A DNA stretch of 64,000 nt from assembly GCF_014904695.1 (NCBI RefSeq), contig NZ_JACXXN010000004.1:186001-250000 (forward strand), written 5' to 3'. The position numbers and the translations under genes were made by a program. Numbering within the stretch: the stretch's first letter is position 1; the number at the start of each line of letters is the position of its first letter. Source of the DNA: Nostoc sp. MG11. Its GTDB lineage: Bacteria; Cyanobacteriota; Cyanobacteriia; Cyanobacteriales; Nostocaceae. The notes below the pieces were generated by a model. That model made no database searches, was not told the DNA's origin, and was given only the letters and a program-made list of their open reading frames with translations. This document shows positions 36,191 to 45,048 of this stretch, piece by piece.

Positions 36191-39100
36191 CTACACCCAA
36201 ACTACAGCGATCGCTCCTCCTAATGCAGAGAAAGTCGCTGAGACAATTGCTGTAGCAAATAGCCACCAAGCCGCTGTAGCTGCTGCTTTGCGGGTTTCCT
36301 CAGCTTGCCGCTGCGCTTGATGCTTCACCTCTTCTAGGCGGCGTTGGGCTTCGTGTTGTAGGCGTTCTGCACGTTGTAAAACTGTGTTGCGTGCTCGTTC
36401 AATTTGGTCGATGATCCGGTTGGCATCTTCCTCAGAGATATCTTCACGGGAACTCATGAGCGCCACTAGAGTATCACGGTCGAAAGAAGACAGGCGATCG
36501 CGCAGAGCATCAAATCCGGCTTGGGGATCTTCAAAAACTGTGCGAACATCGCGCTTGATACCGTCATAGTTGAGTTCTGGACGATCCAGGGAGTTGAGAT
36601 AGTTACGAATGCGGGCAAAAACTCCGTCAATTGCATCTTGAATGCCTCGTTGGATACTCCGCACTTGTTCAACAAATTGATCGCGCACCGAGACAATGTT
36701 ATCGGCAATCCGTGCCGCTTCTTCATCAGACATATCTTCCCGAATTTTCAGCAGGGCGATAATTGTCTCACGGTCAAAATGGGAAAGGCGATCGCTAAAA
36801 CTTTCCACCCCAACTCGCGGATCATGCAACAGTAATTGCAAGTCGCGTTTGATGCCTTCTGGGTTGAGTTCTTCTTTACCAGTTTGCCGCAGATATTCTT
36901 GCAGATATGTTTGGAAATTTTGCACTCTTTGCTGTGTGCGGGTCGCTAGGCGACGAGGCGCACGCACAAAGTTGCTAATCGACGTTTGCAAGGAATCAAT
37001 AACTTCATTAACTTGTTGCTCACTCAAGTCTTGACGCTGACTTAGCAACTTCACCAAGGTATCTCTATCTACCTGTGACAATCGACGGCGTAGTGCTACG
37101 GCTCCCTCTTTGGGGTTTTCAAACAATCTACTAAAGTCCCGCTGAATACCTTCGGGGTTCAGTTCTGTTTTGCCAGTATTCCGCAGGTAATCTGCAAGCG
37201 TGGTGGTGACAGAGTCATATTGCTCCTTAGCTTTATCCATTACAGCTTGAGGTGCATGACGAACACTATGCCACGAATGCTCGACATCATTGATGATTTG
37301 ATTAATTTGGTCTTCGCTCAAATCTTGCCGTTGATTCAATAACTGCACCAAAGTATCGCGGTCAAAGCGAGACAACCGCGCCCGAATTGCACTGATTCCC
37401 GCTTGAGGATCTTCTAACAGCGTTTTCAGGTCGGCGCGAATAGCATCAGGGTTTAATTCTCCTTTACCAGTGTTACGCAAATATGATTCCACATTCAGCC
37501 ACATGGTTTCTGCTTGATATTTTGCCTGATCTGCTAGTCCTTTGGATTCTACCAAGACGCGATCGCGCTGTCTTTCTAACTCATCGACAATCCTTTCTAC
37601 TTCATAGACATCAATATCATTACGTTGCAGCAATATTTCCCGCATTTCTTGACGCTCTATTTGCGCTAGTCGCAGCACCAAGGTTTCATAATCTGCATCT
37701 GAGTCTGCTAATAATGGCGCAAAATCCCGCTGTATGCTTTCAGGGGTCGTCAAATCTGCTTTCGGGGTAACAAGCAGATAACTTTCGACTTTGCGTTGCA
37801 AGTCTTGTACTATCTCTCTTTCTTCAACAGCGGTAACTGTCACTAGCATTTCTTGGCGGACAGCTTCGAGTTGATTTGCAATGCGCTGAATTTGGGCTTG
37901 TGTAAGCAGTCCTCGCTGTTGCAGGATATTAGCGAAATCGTTGCGAGAAAGTCGCTCTAATTCTCTTCGCACTGTACCAGGATCGGCTGCTGGGTCGTAA
38001 ATAACATCACGAAATTCTTGAGCAATTTTTTCCTGGCTCAATTGCCAAGCATAGGTGTTATGCAGATAGTTTTCTACATCGGCCCGAATTGGGCTATAGG
38101 GTTGTGATGGTGTGGGTAATCCTAGCTTATCTGCTTGTTGGGTAACTTTGTCTTTGGCTGTGGTGAGTGATCGCAAGATTTTTTCCACATCCAAATCTGA
38201 CAAATCAGTGCGTCCCATAACAATACCAGTTAAGGCGGTCAAACCTTGCTGGAGTGTTTGTTGAAGAGGCCCTACGGTTGCCTTTTGGTCAGCTTCTTTA
38301 GAGCCACGTGTTTCGGCAATTAACCGTTCCAACTTGGCGTTGAGTTCATCTGTCTTGCTTTGTCCTGGTGGAAGTGATTTGAGATAGTCTATCAACTCAC
38401 CCATCCGGTCTTGGGTGGGTTGATGCTGACTTACTACCTGCTGCCAAACTTTATATAACGTATCGGTTATGCGGTTAACGTCTCGTTTGGAAAGGTCGGT
38501 GCGACTACTGACTAACTCGGCAAACTTTTGGCGGTCAATATTGCTGAGGTCTGGAGTTCCGGCGATCGCTTTTAATTGCGGATCGTTGAGTAAATTTTCA
38601 AAGTCACCCCGAATTTTGGACAAATCTAACTCTGGAGGACGCAGCCTGTCTAAGTAATCTTCAATGTTATCTCGGATACTTGTGGGGTCGATTGCACTCC
38701 CTAGTTCCCGACGCACAGCAGCGGCGGCGGCTTCAGCTGTTGCCACTACTTGATTATTGACAGCTTTTGCGCCTAGTGCAGCGGTAGCTGTCCCCATAAT
38801 CGCCTGAAAACCGGAAGTTGCTGTACTGACCACTGAGCCGACTACAGAACCCACAGCAGTTGAGCTTGCCAACATCAGTAGTAAAAAGTATGCAGCCCAA
38901 ATCACTAACCCTAGAATCGCTCCCAGTCCTGGATCTAAAACTAGAAGGCTGAGTTTTACTGCAAGGAAAGAAGCGATTAATGAGGCGATTGTCACAGTGA
39001 CTAATGTCCAAATCCCCACCGCTGTGCCAATTTTGCGAATCGTGCCCCCCAAACTTCCAACTTCTTCACTATCTGAATCCGAATTAGATGGACGACCCAG

Positions 39101-39313
39101 GTAGGAAATACCAGCCGCAACAGAGAGGTTTGTTAAAACCAATTGGAAAGCGAAGGCTAAAATCACACCGGAGATTAAAGCCACAAAAAAGCGCGGCCCC
39201 GAAGTGAGAACTGATGCCTGTGCTGGCGTGAAGCTTGAGCTATCTGCTGGGATCTGCGCCACCCAAAATATTGGCTTGCAGAGTCCCAACATGATTTCCG
39301 CACTTTGAAACAT
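36191..39313 (-). CDS. Large membrane protein with seven to eight diverged helical repeats, function unknown
   Basis: A 1040-residue protein. The N-terminal 200 residues hold three hydrophobic segments (about 40-65, 95-125, 130-160). From about 205 to 960 come seven or eight repeats of roughly 85-110 residues, each with the order YL..TGK.ELNPEGI.RD, LL.DP..G...L..RLS.FDRDTLV.LL, R.DLSE..VN.II. The last four repeats (from about 610) are most alike. A charged helix rich in Gln, Glu and Arg follows and one C-terminal membrane segment (AAWWLFATAIVSATFSALGG). The repeats look like all-helical, SAP- or EF-hand-like pairs but lack calcium loops. Probably a membrane scaffold; I do not know the family. 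Monocistronic, with its own terminator. Confidence 0.8.
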   Translation of the reverse strand: MFQSAEIMLGLCKPIFWVAQIPADSSSFTPAQASVLTSGPRFFVALISGVILAFAFQLVLTNLSVAAGISYLGRPSNSDSDSEEVGSLGGTIRKIGTAVGIWTLVTVTIASLIASFLAVKLSLLVLDPGLGAILGLVIWAAYFLLLMLASSTAVGSVVGSVVSTATSGFQAIMGTATAALGAKAVNNQVVATAEAAAAAVRRELGSAIDPTSIRDNIEDYLDRLRPPELDLSKIRGDFENLLNDPQLKAIAGTPDLSNIDRQKFAELVSSRTDLSKRDVNRITDTLYKVWQQVVSQHQPTQDRMGELIDYLKSLPPGQSKTDELNAKLERLIAETRGSKEADQKATVGPLQQTLQQGLTALTGIVMGRTDLSDLDVEKILRSLTTAKDKVTQQADKLGLPTPSQPYSPIRADVENYLHNTYAWQLSQEKIAQEFRDVIYDPAADPGTVRRELERLSRNDFANILQQRGLLTQAQIQRIANQLEAVRQEMLVTVTAVEEREIVQDLQRKVESYLLVTPKADLTTPESIQRDFAPLLADSDADYETLVLRLAQIERQEMREILLQRNDIDVYEVERIVDELERQRDRVLVESKGLADQAKYQAETMWLNVESYLRNTGKGELNPDAIRADLKTLLEDPQAGISAIRARLSRFDRDTLVQLLNQRQDLSEDQINQIINDVEHSWHSVRHAPQAVMDKAKEQYDSVTTTLADYLRNTGKTELNPEGIQRDFSRLFENPKEGAVALRRRLSQVDRDTLVKLLSQRQDLSEQQVNEVIDSLQTSISNFVRAPRRLATRTQQRVQNFQTYLQEYLRQTGKEELNPEGIKRDLQLLLHDPRVGVESFSDRLSHFDRETIIALLKIREDMSDEEAARIADNIVSVRDQFVEQVRSIQRGIQDAIDGVFARIRNYLNSLDRPELNYDGIKRDVRTVFEDPQAGFDALRDRLSSFDRDTLVALMSSREDISEEDANRIIDQIERARNTVLQRAERLQHEAQRRLEEVKHQAQRQAEETRKAAATAAWWLFATAIVSATFSALGGAIAVVWV

Positions 39314-39827
39314 GTATTTCCTTCCTCTATGTTTAAATATGGGGGATTAAGAACTATGTGAGAAGCAAATCTGTATCTATTTTGTCTCTATGTGTGTACC
39401 TATGGTAATACCTAACTCTTGTAGCTCTCAGAATCCAGGAATTTAGGTGGTAAATGCATCTCTCCAAAGTTTGAAAGCTGTATCCAGCGGAAGATAGAAC
39501 TTTTTTAATCTACCGATAAAAATTTCCCTTAAAAAATTTGAAGCATTATCGAGTAAAAACCCTATTAATCCTAGAATCTTACTTTTTAATTTTTAATTGC
39601 TTAGTCACAGCAATTTATTTTGTTTAAATCTATAGTTCAACTCATTAGGATTTACATTTATTTACAATTAGTTTTTGTGTCACTCTCTTAAGGTGGATTT
39701 GTCTATACCAATACGTTTATGATTATCGTCCACAAGAAGTGCTTGTATATTGTGCCCACAGGCATAAAACATCTCAGTTATAAATAGCTACATTAAAGTT
39801 AACAAACACATTGTTTAGGACAAAAAA
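39314..39827. other. Intergenic region upstream of the Hlip pair
   Basis: A 514-base spacer between divergent genes. It presumably contains the light- or stress-responsive promoter of the hli genes and the promoter of the large repeat protein, but I cannot assign an HLR1-type or other box. No repeat or frame worth noting. Confidence 0.45.
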
Positions 39828-40031
39828 ATGGAAACTCGATCTTCCACTGATTTGCCAACAATTGCAACAGAATATAATGGCAGCGATCGCAATGCTTTTC
39901 TATTTGGTTGGACTCCTCAAGCTGAACTATGGAATGGCCGTTTTGCGATGATTGGTTTTCTTGCATATTTACTTTGGGATTTAGCTGGTTATAGCGTTCT
40001 GCGCGACGTTTTACACCTGATTGGCTACTAA
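39828..40031 (+). CDS. High-light-inducible protein (Hlip/SCP), one-helix CAB-like
   Basis: A 67-residue thylakoid protein with a single transmembrane helix. The chlorophyll-binding signature is intact: AELWNGRFAMIGFLAYLLW, with Glu, Asn and Arg of the ExxNGR motif that ligate chlorophyll and pair helices in dimers. The N-terminal 30 residues are polar (PTIATEYNGSDRNAFLFGW). Such proteins protect chlorophyll and photosystem II assembly intermediates under strong light. It lies 45 bases before a second close copy and is probably co-transcribed with it. Confidence 0.93.
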   Translation: METRSSTDLPTIATEYNGSDRNAFLFGWTPQAELWNGRFAMIGFLAYLLWDLAGYSVLRDVLHLIGY

Positions 40032-40076
40032 AGATAAAGCATCTGAAAAACTACTGGATTTTCAAGGAAAAATACA

Positions 40077-40289
40077 ATGGAAACTAGAGAAACTCGTCCT
40101 ACTACTGATTTACCACCTGTTGCTAAAGCTTATAACGGTGTAGATCGCAATGCCTTTCTATTTGGTTTGAATCCTCAAGCCGAACTATGGAATGGTCGCC
40201 TAGCAGCAATTGGCTTTCTTGCCTATCTACTTTGGGATTTAGCTGGCTATAGTGTTCTGCGTGATGTATTGCACATCATTAGATACTAA
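40077..40289 (+). CDS. High-light-inducible protein (Hlip/SCP), second tandem copy
   Basis: A 70-residue paralogue of the preceding Hlip; the last 45 residues differ at only a few positions (RLAAIGFLAYLLWDLAG against RFAMIGFLAYLLWDLAG), while the N-terminus has a three-residue insertion. Chlorophyll-binding Glu, Asn and Arg are kept. The first copy has FAMIGF, the more usual Hlip sequence; here it is LAAIGF. The two genes arose by tandem duplication and may form hetero- as well as homodimers in the thylakoid membrane. Confidence 0.93.
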   Translation: METRETRPTTDLPPVAKAYNGVDRNAFLFGLNPQAELWNGRLAAIGFLAYLLWDLAGYSVLRDVLHIIRY

Positions 40290-40374
40290 CCTTGAGTAAG
40301 GAGTTAGAAGTTATGAGTTCAAAAGTAACCGTTAATTAAAAACTCAAAACTTCCGACTCTTAATTTCTCTTTTA

Positions 40375-41484
40375 TCATGGTTTTGGTAAGCTTAACCAAA
40401 ATCGTGAGCCACTTTTGGGAAGGGGTAAATAACCAATTACTCCTCCCCAACGTTCAACTGTAATACGGCAAAAATAAAGTCCAAGTCCAGATTTACCTGG
40501 TTTAGTTTTTCCTTGAGAAAACTTTTCAAATAAAGTTTCTACCATCTCTGGCTGTACACCGGCACCTTCATCATCTATAGTCACGAGAATATATTCTTCA
40601 TCTTGTTGCAAGCCAATTGTTATAGTAGACTCTGGTGGACTGTAGCGCAAAGCATTTTCTAAAAGATTAGAAATTACTCTATTCAAGCGTGATTGATCAC
40701 CTATTACTTTCCAATCTACTTTCATGCCAAGATCGGCAACAATTTGGAATTGTATATTATTAACTAGACAAATGGGATTTAAAAGCTCGATAACTTCTTG
40801 TACAGAAATTAATATGTCTGGTGCTTGAGCAATATTGCATGTAAAAGATTCTAGAGATTGAATATCTGCCGAGAATGCATTTAATATGTCTCTAATCAGC
40901 ATTTGTTGCTTCATAGATTGCTTCATGCCAATTTCTAAACGTTCTTTTCCTTGGTCTGTCAAATTTTCAAACTCTAACAGAGATAAACAGCAATTTATAC
41001 TACTTAGCTGCCCTGCCATATCATGGATAATACAATGAATTAATACTTCTTTCTTCTGATTATCTTTTAACCATTGTTGGTAATTTAATTGATTTTCTCT
41101 AGCTTTTTGGATGATATATAGTTTTTCTTGGTATGTCTCATTGAGCAATTCAATTAAGAGTATTTTTTTATTATTGACGCAAATCGCAGAAGCTTCAAAG
41201 TGACATTCTTTTCCCGTTAAATCTGTATCAATCCATAAACCTGAACTCAGTTTAGTTGTGCGATCGCTCTGCCAAAACTCTTCAGCATCAATCAAAAAGT
41301 TTTCCAGAAAATGGAATCCTTCTTGTAGTATGAATATCTCCATTCCTGTTGTAAACTTTTGTTTATAACAATGAGTTAACCAATTTGGTACAGTCCCATT
41401 AATTTTAAATAAATTTACATTCAGCCGTTCTAATACCAAAATATTCAAGGCTGCAAAAATATCTGCTGTGATCGGGTCATTCAT
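40375..41484 (-). CDS. Sensor histidine kinase with PAS-like N-terminus, cytoplasmic
   Basis: A 369-residue soluble kinase. Residues 1-120 resemble a PAS-like sensor (FEASAICVNNKKILLIEL); a linker helix leads to the H-box IIHDMAGQLSSIN with His154, the N-box NLLENALRYSP with Asn277, a DEGAGV G1 box, KFSQGKTKPGKSGLGLYF and a closing GSRFWLSLP. Unusually, the H-box has HD-M-A instead of HE-L-R. No receiver domain and no partner response regulator are adjacent. It follows the small-GTPase gene by about 100 bases on the same strand and may belong to that cassette. Confidence 0.86.
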   Translation of the reverse strand: MNDPITADIFAALNILVLERLNVNLFKINGTVPNWLTHCYKQKFTTGMEIFILQEGFHFLENFLIDAEEFWQSDRTTKLSSGLWIDTDLTGKECHFEASAICVNNKKILLIELLNETYQEKLYIIQKARENQLNYQQWLKDNQKKEVLIHCIIHDMAGQLSSINCCLSLLEFENLTDQGKERLEIGMKQSMKQQMLIRDILNAFSADIQSLESFTCNIAQAPDILISVQEVIELLNPICLVNNIQFQIVADLGMKVDWKVIGDQSRLNRVISNLLENALRYSPPESTITIGLQQDEEYILVTIDDEGAGVQPEMVETLFEKFSQGKTKPGKSGLGLYFCRITVERWGGVIGYLPLPKSGSRFWLSLPKP

Positions 41485-41586
41485 AGATTTGAAAGTGCCG
41501 TAACAAATTAATCTTGGCTCTTAGAGGTTGTTATACCAATAGACTAAAATCTTTAGATAAGCAGTTATAGTAGTAACGCCATCTAA

Positions 41587-42087
41587 TTAGCATTTATCCA
41601 AGATTTTATGAGCAAGAGTTTGGAAAAGTTCTTCTACGCCTAGACCATTTTTAGCACTAGTTTTAATCACTGTCCAACCTTTCTGTTGAATTGCCTCGAT
41701 TTCAACAGTATCAATGTCCCATTCATTTGTCATATCCCATTTATTCAGGACTAAAATAAACGGAACTTGTCCAATCGTGTCTTCTACTCTTGTTTGCAGA
41801 TTTAAAGCTTTTTCTAGAGTACTATATCTGGTTCCATCAACTACTAATAAATAACCAGATGAACCTCGCAAGTAAGACATCCGCACATTTTGAAATTCGT
41901 CTTCTCCATAGAGATCCCAAAGTATAATATTTAATGTTTTTTCTTTAATTTTTACTATCTTCTTATCAATTTTAACTCCCAAGGTAGTGTGATAATTTTC
42001 TGAGAAAATACTATTAACAAACCGTGCTACTAAACTTGTTTTACCTGTGGCAAACGCACCTACCATACATATTTTTTTCTGGAGCAT
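41587..42087 (-). CDS. Ras/Rab-like small GTPase
   Basis: A 166-residue single-domain GTPase of the Ras superfamily in its prokaryotic form. All five G motifs are visible: G1 GAFATGKTS (10-18), switch-I Thr35 (HTTLGVKID), G3 WDLYGEDEF (57-65), G4 NKWD (115-118), G5 TSAKN (143-147). The residue aligned with catalytic Gln61 of Ras is Glu62, which suggests slow intrinsic hydrolysis and need for a GAP or a different catalytic residue. There is no lipidation signal except a C-terminal Cys. It lies 14 bases after an OmpA-like membrane protein gene, so they are almost certainly one transcript. Such GTPases (called Rup or MglA-like) are found widely but few have known jobs. Confidence 0.88.
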   Translation of the reverse strand: MLQKKICMVGAFATGKTSLVARFVNSIFSENYHTTLGVKIDKKIVKIKEKTLNIILWDLYGEDEFQNVRMSYLRGSSGYLLVVDGTRYSTLEKALNLQTRVEDTIGQVPFILVLNKWDMTNEWDIDTVEIEAIQQKGWTVIKTSAKNGLGVEELFQTLAHKILDKC

Positions 42088-42101
42088 AAATTGATACTGC
42101 T

Positions 42102-43892
42102 TCAGTTAAGTTTATTAGTAATAATTACTTTAAAAGATACTCTGCGATCTGCTTTTTGAGCCTCTGCTGTCAATGACTGTAAAGACAGTCTTGAACTAAT
42201 ACCCATAGCTCTAAATTTGCTTGTATTGATTCTTTGGGAGTTAAAATGAGACAGAATTTTGTTGGCACGAGCTTGACTGAGTAGCATATTTTTTTGCTCT
42301 GTACCAGTTGTATTGGTGTGTCCTATTATTTGAATATCGACATCCTTCCCTAAATAATTGACTATATTTAACAGCTTTTGTAGTATTAATACCAAACTCT
42401 TTAGTTTATCACTTTCACCTGGTATCAACTCTATACTTCCTTCTAAAAAAAAGAGTTTTTTTTGTTCAATTTGATTTTTAAATAACTCTAGTTGCTTAAG
42501 TTCGAGTTCTACAAAACTTGTTTCCTGAAATTGAGTAATACCAGGAATAAAATGCCATGATTTTCGTGCTTCTAGAATCCATCGGCGAGGTGCAAAACCA
42601 GTGACTTGAAGAATACCGTTGTTGTCAACTTGTATTGATACAGTTTTTGGAGGTTGGAGTAATTTCTCAACTCTTTTAATGGTAAATTGTGGCTCCAAAG
42701 ATAGGTAAGGTTTCCATTGACTGATAATTGTTTGTGGATCGAGATTTGTTTGCTGTATCAGTGTATTGGGATCTACTGCTAAAGGATCACGCATTCCAAA
42801 AATAAAATATTTTCCAGTTATCTGCTTAGTGCTAATCACGACAATTCCTGGCTGAGAGTTGAGTTTTTCAATATAAGCGTTCCAGCGAAATTGTTCTCTA
42901 ATGGTAAAAAAGCCCCAAATGCCAGAAGCGATCGCTGTTGCACCCAAGAAAGCCCATGCGTAAGTATAATTCTTTTTATGCGGATTTTTATACTTAAATG
43001 CCAAACAGGCTTCTAAATAAGTCTTGCTCGCCTCAAATGGCTGTGTTTCACCTGCAAAATCATTAATTTCTTGACTCAACTTCAGATGTATTTTTTCTAT
43101 TGCATCTTGAAAAACTAACCTTAATTCTTGAGGTGGTTTTCCCCGGATAATACTTGCAAGTAAAGCTTGCGGCCCTTCTTCAATCCAAATCGTGAGTTCT
43201 CCAAACTGTAAACTTTGGAGGACATCGCCTTTTTGCATTCTGAAAGAGTCTTGGACAAAATCTTGGATAGCCGTTAACATGGCTGAAACCAAAACCGGAT
43301 CTTGAGTACCTACATTTGTCGCTACGAGATGTTGTAGCAATAATCCGGTTTTTTTATGAATCAAAAATACTTGTTCGACTCGGTAAACTAAAGTGCGAAG
43401 CAGTACAATTTCTGCAAATGATTTTCCTGTGCGGCGTGCTTCTAGTCTCCATTTAAAGCTCTGTAGTGATAGGCTATGTTCCAAGGTTTGATTTAGAGAT
43501 TGAATCATCTCGTCTAGAGATGCAGAAATAGCCTTGCGAGCGGCTGGCCCGATGATGGGAAAAAACGCCTCGGAAAGTATATTGTGGTCTTGTTTAATAG
43601 AACTATGGATAGCTTCTTCTACAGTCGATACTATTGCTTCGCCCAGTAGTTTATCTTGCTTTGAGCGCAGAATAATGGCTTCTGGAAGCAGTTGACTGAT
43701 ATCTTCGGGTTGAATCTGGGGATTGTCTAATCGTTCATAGAGTTTGTTGAGTTTGTTCGGCTCAATATCAAAGAGCAAACTCCGAAGTTCACTCAGTTCA
43801 TTTTGATTGAGAGATACGTCTGAGGACTGGCTTTTTTCCCTTAAAACTTCGCGAGATTTGTCATCTATTTTATTCTTGTAATTGTCATTCAT
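42102..43892 (-). CDS. OmpA-like C-terminal domain protein with a large cytoplasmic N-terminal region
   Basis: A 596-residue protein from ATG 43892 (a GTG seven codons upstream is possible). Residues 1-300 are soluble and mostly helical with no domain I recognise. One membrane helix follows at about 310-330 (YAWAFLGATAIASGIWGFF). A small BON-like segment (TVSIQVDNNGILQVTGFAP) leads to a C-terminal OmpA/MotB peptidoglycan-binding domain (IQIIGHTN, LSQARANKIL). The usual Asp of HTD is Asn here, so diaminopimelate binding may be altered; the Arg is kept. The topology puts the N-terminus in the cytoplasm and the OmpA domain in the periplasm, a transenvelope link next to a small GTPase. Confidence 0.84.
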   Translation of the reverse strand: MNDNYKNKIDDKSREVLREKSQSSDVSLNQNELSELRSLLFDIEPNKLNKLYERLDNPQIQPEDISQLLPEAIILRSKQDKLLGEAIVSTVEEAIHSSIKQDHNILSEAFFPIIGPAARKAISASLDEMIQSLNQTLEHSLSLQSFKWRLEARRTGKSFAEIVLLRTLVYRVEQVFLIHKKTGLLLQHLVATNVGTQDPVLVSAMLTAIQDFVQDSFRMQKGDVLQSLQFGELTIWIEEGPQALLASIIRGKPPQELRLVFQDAIEKIHLKLSQEINDFAGETQPFEASKTYLEACLAFKYKNPHKKNYTYAWAFLGATAIASGIWGFFTIREQFRWNAYIEKLNSQPGIVVISTKQITGKYFIFGMRDPLAVDPNTLIQQTNLDPQTIISQWKPYLSLEPQFTIKRVEKLLQPPKTVSIQVDNNGILQVTGFAPRRWILEARKSWHFIPGITQFQETSFVELELKQLELFKNQIEQKKLFFLEGSIELIPGESDKLKSLVLILQKLLNIVNYLGKDVDIQIIGHTNTTGTEQKNMLLSQARANKILSHFNSQRINTSKFRAMGISSRLSLQSLTAEAQKADRRVSFKVIITNKLN

Positions 43893-44150
43893 TACCAAAA
43901 TTCCCCAATTCACAATTGATATTACAGCAATTTTCAGCTTTCCTAATCTCTTGCATTAATTGGGGTTACTGTGAAAAACAGTAGAATTGTAGATTCAACT
44001 CGAAGCCCTCGCCATACAAGGGCTTAGCTCATAATATTCTCAAGCTACACAATTTTGGCGATCGCTAATCTTCTTTTAAGTATGATTAAAGTTATAAAAA
44101 TTACTTCAACCAATCCTAATCCCCAGTTCCTTTTACATATCCTCTAAGAC

Positions 44151-44741
44151 TTAGGACTTGGTATCATAATTCAAGCGGATGGCTAGCTCTGAGAACAAAG
44201 CTGCAAGATGAGAACGGTCAGTTTGATCTCTGCGTAGTTCTTTAGCTTCTCGTTCCAATAAAACTAAGATTTCTTCATATTTTTGTCGGATCTCATCTTG
44301 TAGATTTTTGGATTGGTTGAGAATCTGCTCTCGAAGCTCTCGTTGGCTATTGGTAGTTTGCTCATTAAATTGGGTAACTTTTTTCTCTAAAGACGAGGTG
44401 ATATTTTTCTGTTCTTCAGCTAGTGTTTTCACAATTGCATCACGTTCTAATTGCTCAATTCTTAGCTGCTCTGTTAAAGACTCTACCTCTTTTTTGATAT
44501 AAGCTTCCAAAGCGTCTAAACGTTTTTTTGTCTCATCACGCACGTTAGCAGATTCTTTAACCAGACGTTCTTCTAGACGGGTAAATTTCTTTTCAACCTC
44601 CCGCATTTGGTTGCCAACTAAAATATCTCTAACTTTATCTAAACTGTTAATTGCATTCACATTGGAATTATTATTAGATTTATTTATATCTTGATACTGT
44701 TCTGGAAAATTATTATTGATATATTCTTCTGGCGGATTCAT
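44151..44741 (-). CDS. Coiled-coil protein of the GTPase-OmpA cassette
   Basis: A 196-residue protein. After an Asn-rich start the segment LDKVRDILVGNQMREVEKKF (about 34-53) leads into a long continuous coiled coil (about 50-170) rich in Glu, Lys and Gln, closing with a conserved short tail (DRSHLAALFSELAIRLN). No membrane segment or catalytic motif. It precedes the OmpA-like gene by 258 bases on the same strand, so it may be first gene of the operon or have its own promoter between. Similar proteins next to OmpA-like and GTPase genes in cyanobacteria are known to me only from memory; a scaffold or effector role is a guess. Confidence 0.78.
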   Translation of the reverse strand: MNPPEEYINNNFPEQYQDINKSNNNSNVNAINSLDKVRDILVGNQMREVEKKFTRLEERLVKESANVRDETKKRLDALEAYIKKEVESLTEQLRIEQLERDAIVKTLAEEQKNITSSLEKKVTQFNEQTTNSQRELREQILNQSKNLQDEIRQKYEEILVLLEREAKELRRDQTDRSHLAALFSELAIRLNYDTKS

Positions 44742-45048
44742 AGATTTAACCTTTTTGAGCTTATAAGCAGAAGATAGGAACCGATTTTGCTCCTACTTTG
44801 TTGTACTAGATTCAGCTTTTAGATATTAGTCTCTACGGCAGATTCTTTAGACATAGAATAGCAGATTCTATTTCCCAAAGATAGGAATACATCTTGAGAT
44901 AAGTTAAGTAGGATTATGTAATTTTAATTTTTATAAAGCGCCTCTATTGCAGTCATACAGACCATCGCTGGAAGTCGGCGCTTCAATTGAAAATCGTTGT
45001 AAATTGGCAAAGTTATTGCTAATAAAACTTGTTTTATACCTTTTCTAC
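44742..45048. other. Intergenic region, nothing identified
   Basis: A 307-base spacer between two minus-strand genes. It should contain the promoter of the coiled-coil gene and the end of the ArsB/NhaD-type transcript. I see no clear hairpin, repeat or frame. Confidence 0.4.

Noticed and set aside
36384-38657. Several plus-strand frames opposite the large repeat protein
   Set aside because: They recur at each repeat because the repeats are similar; they are antisense shadows without ribosome-binding sites.
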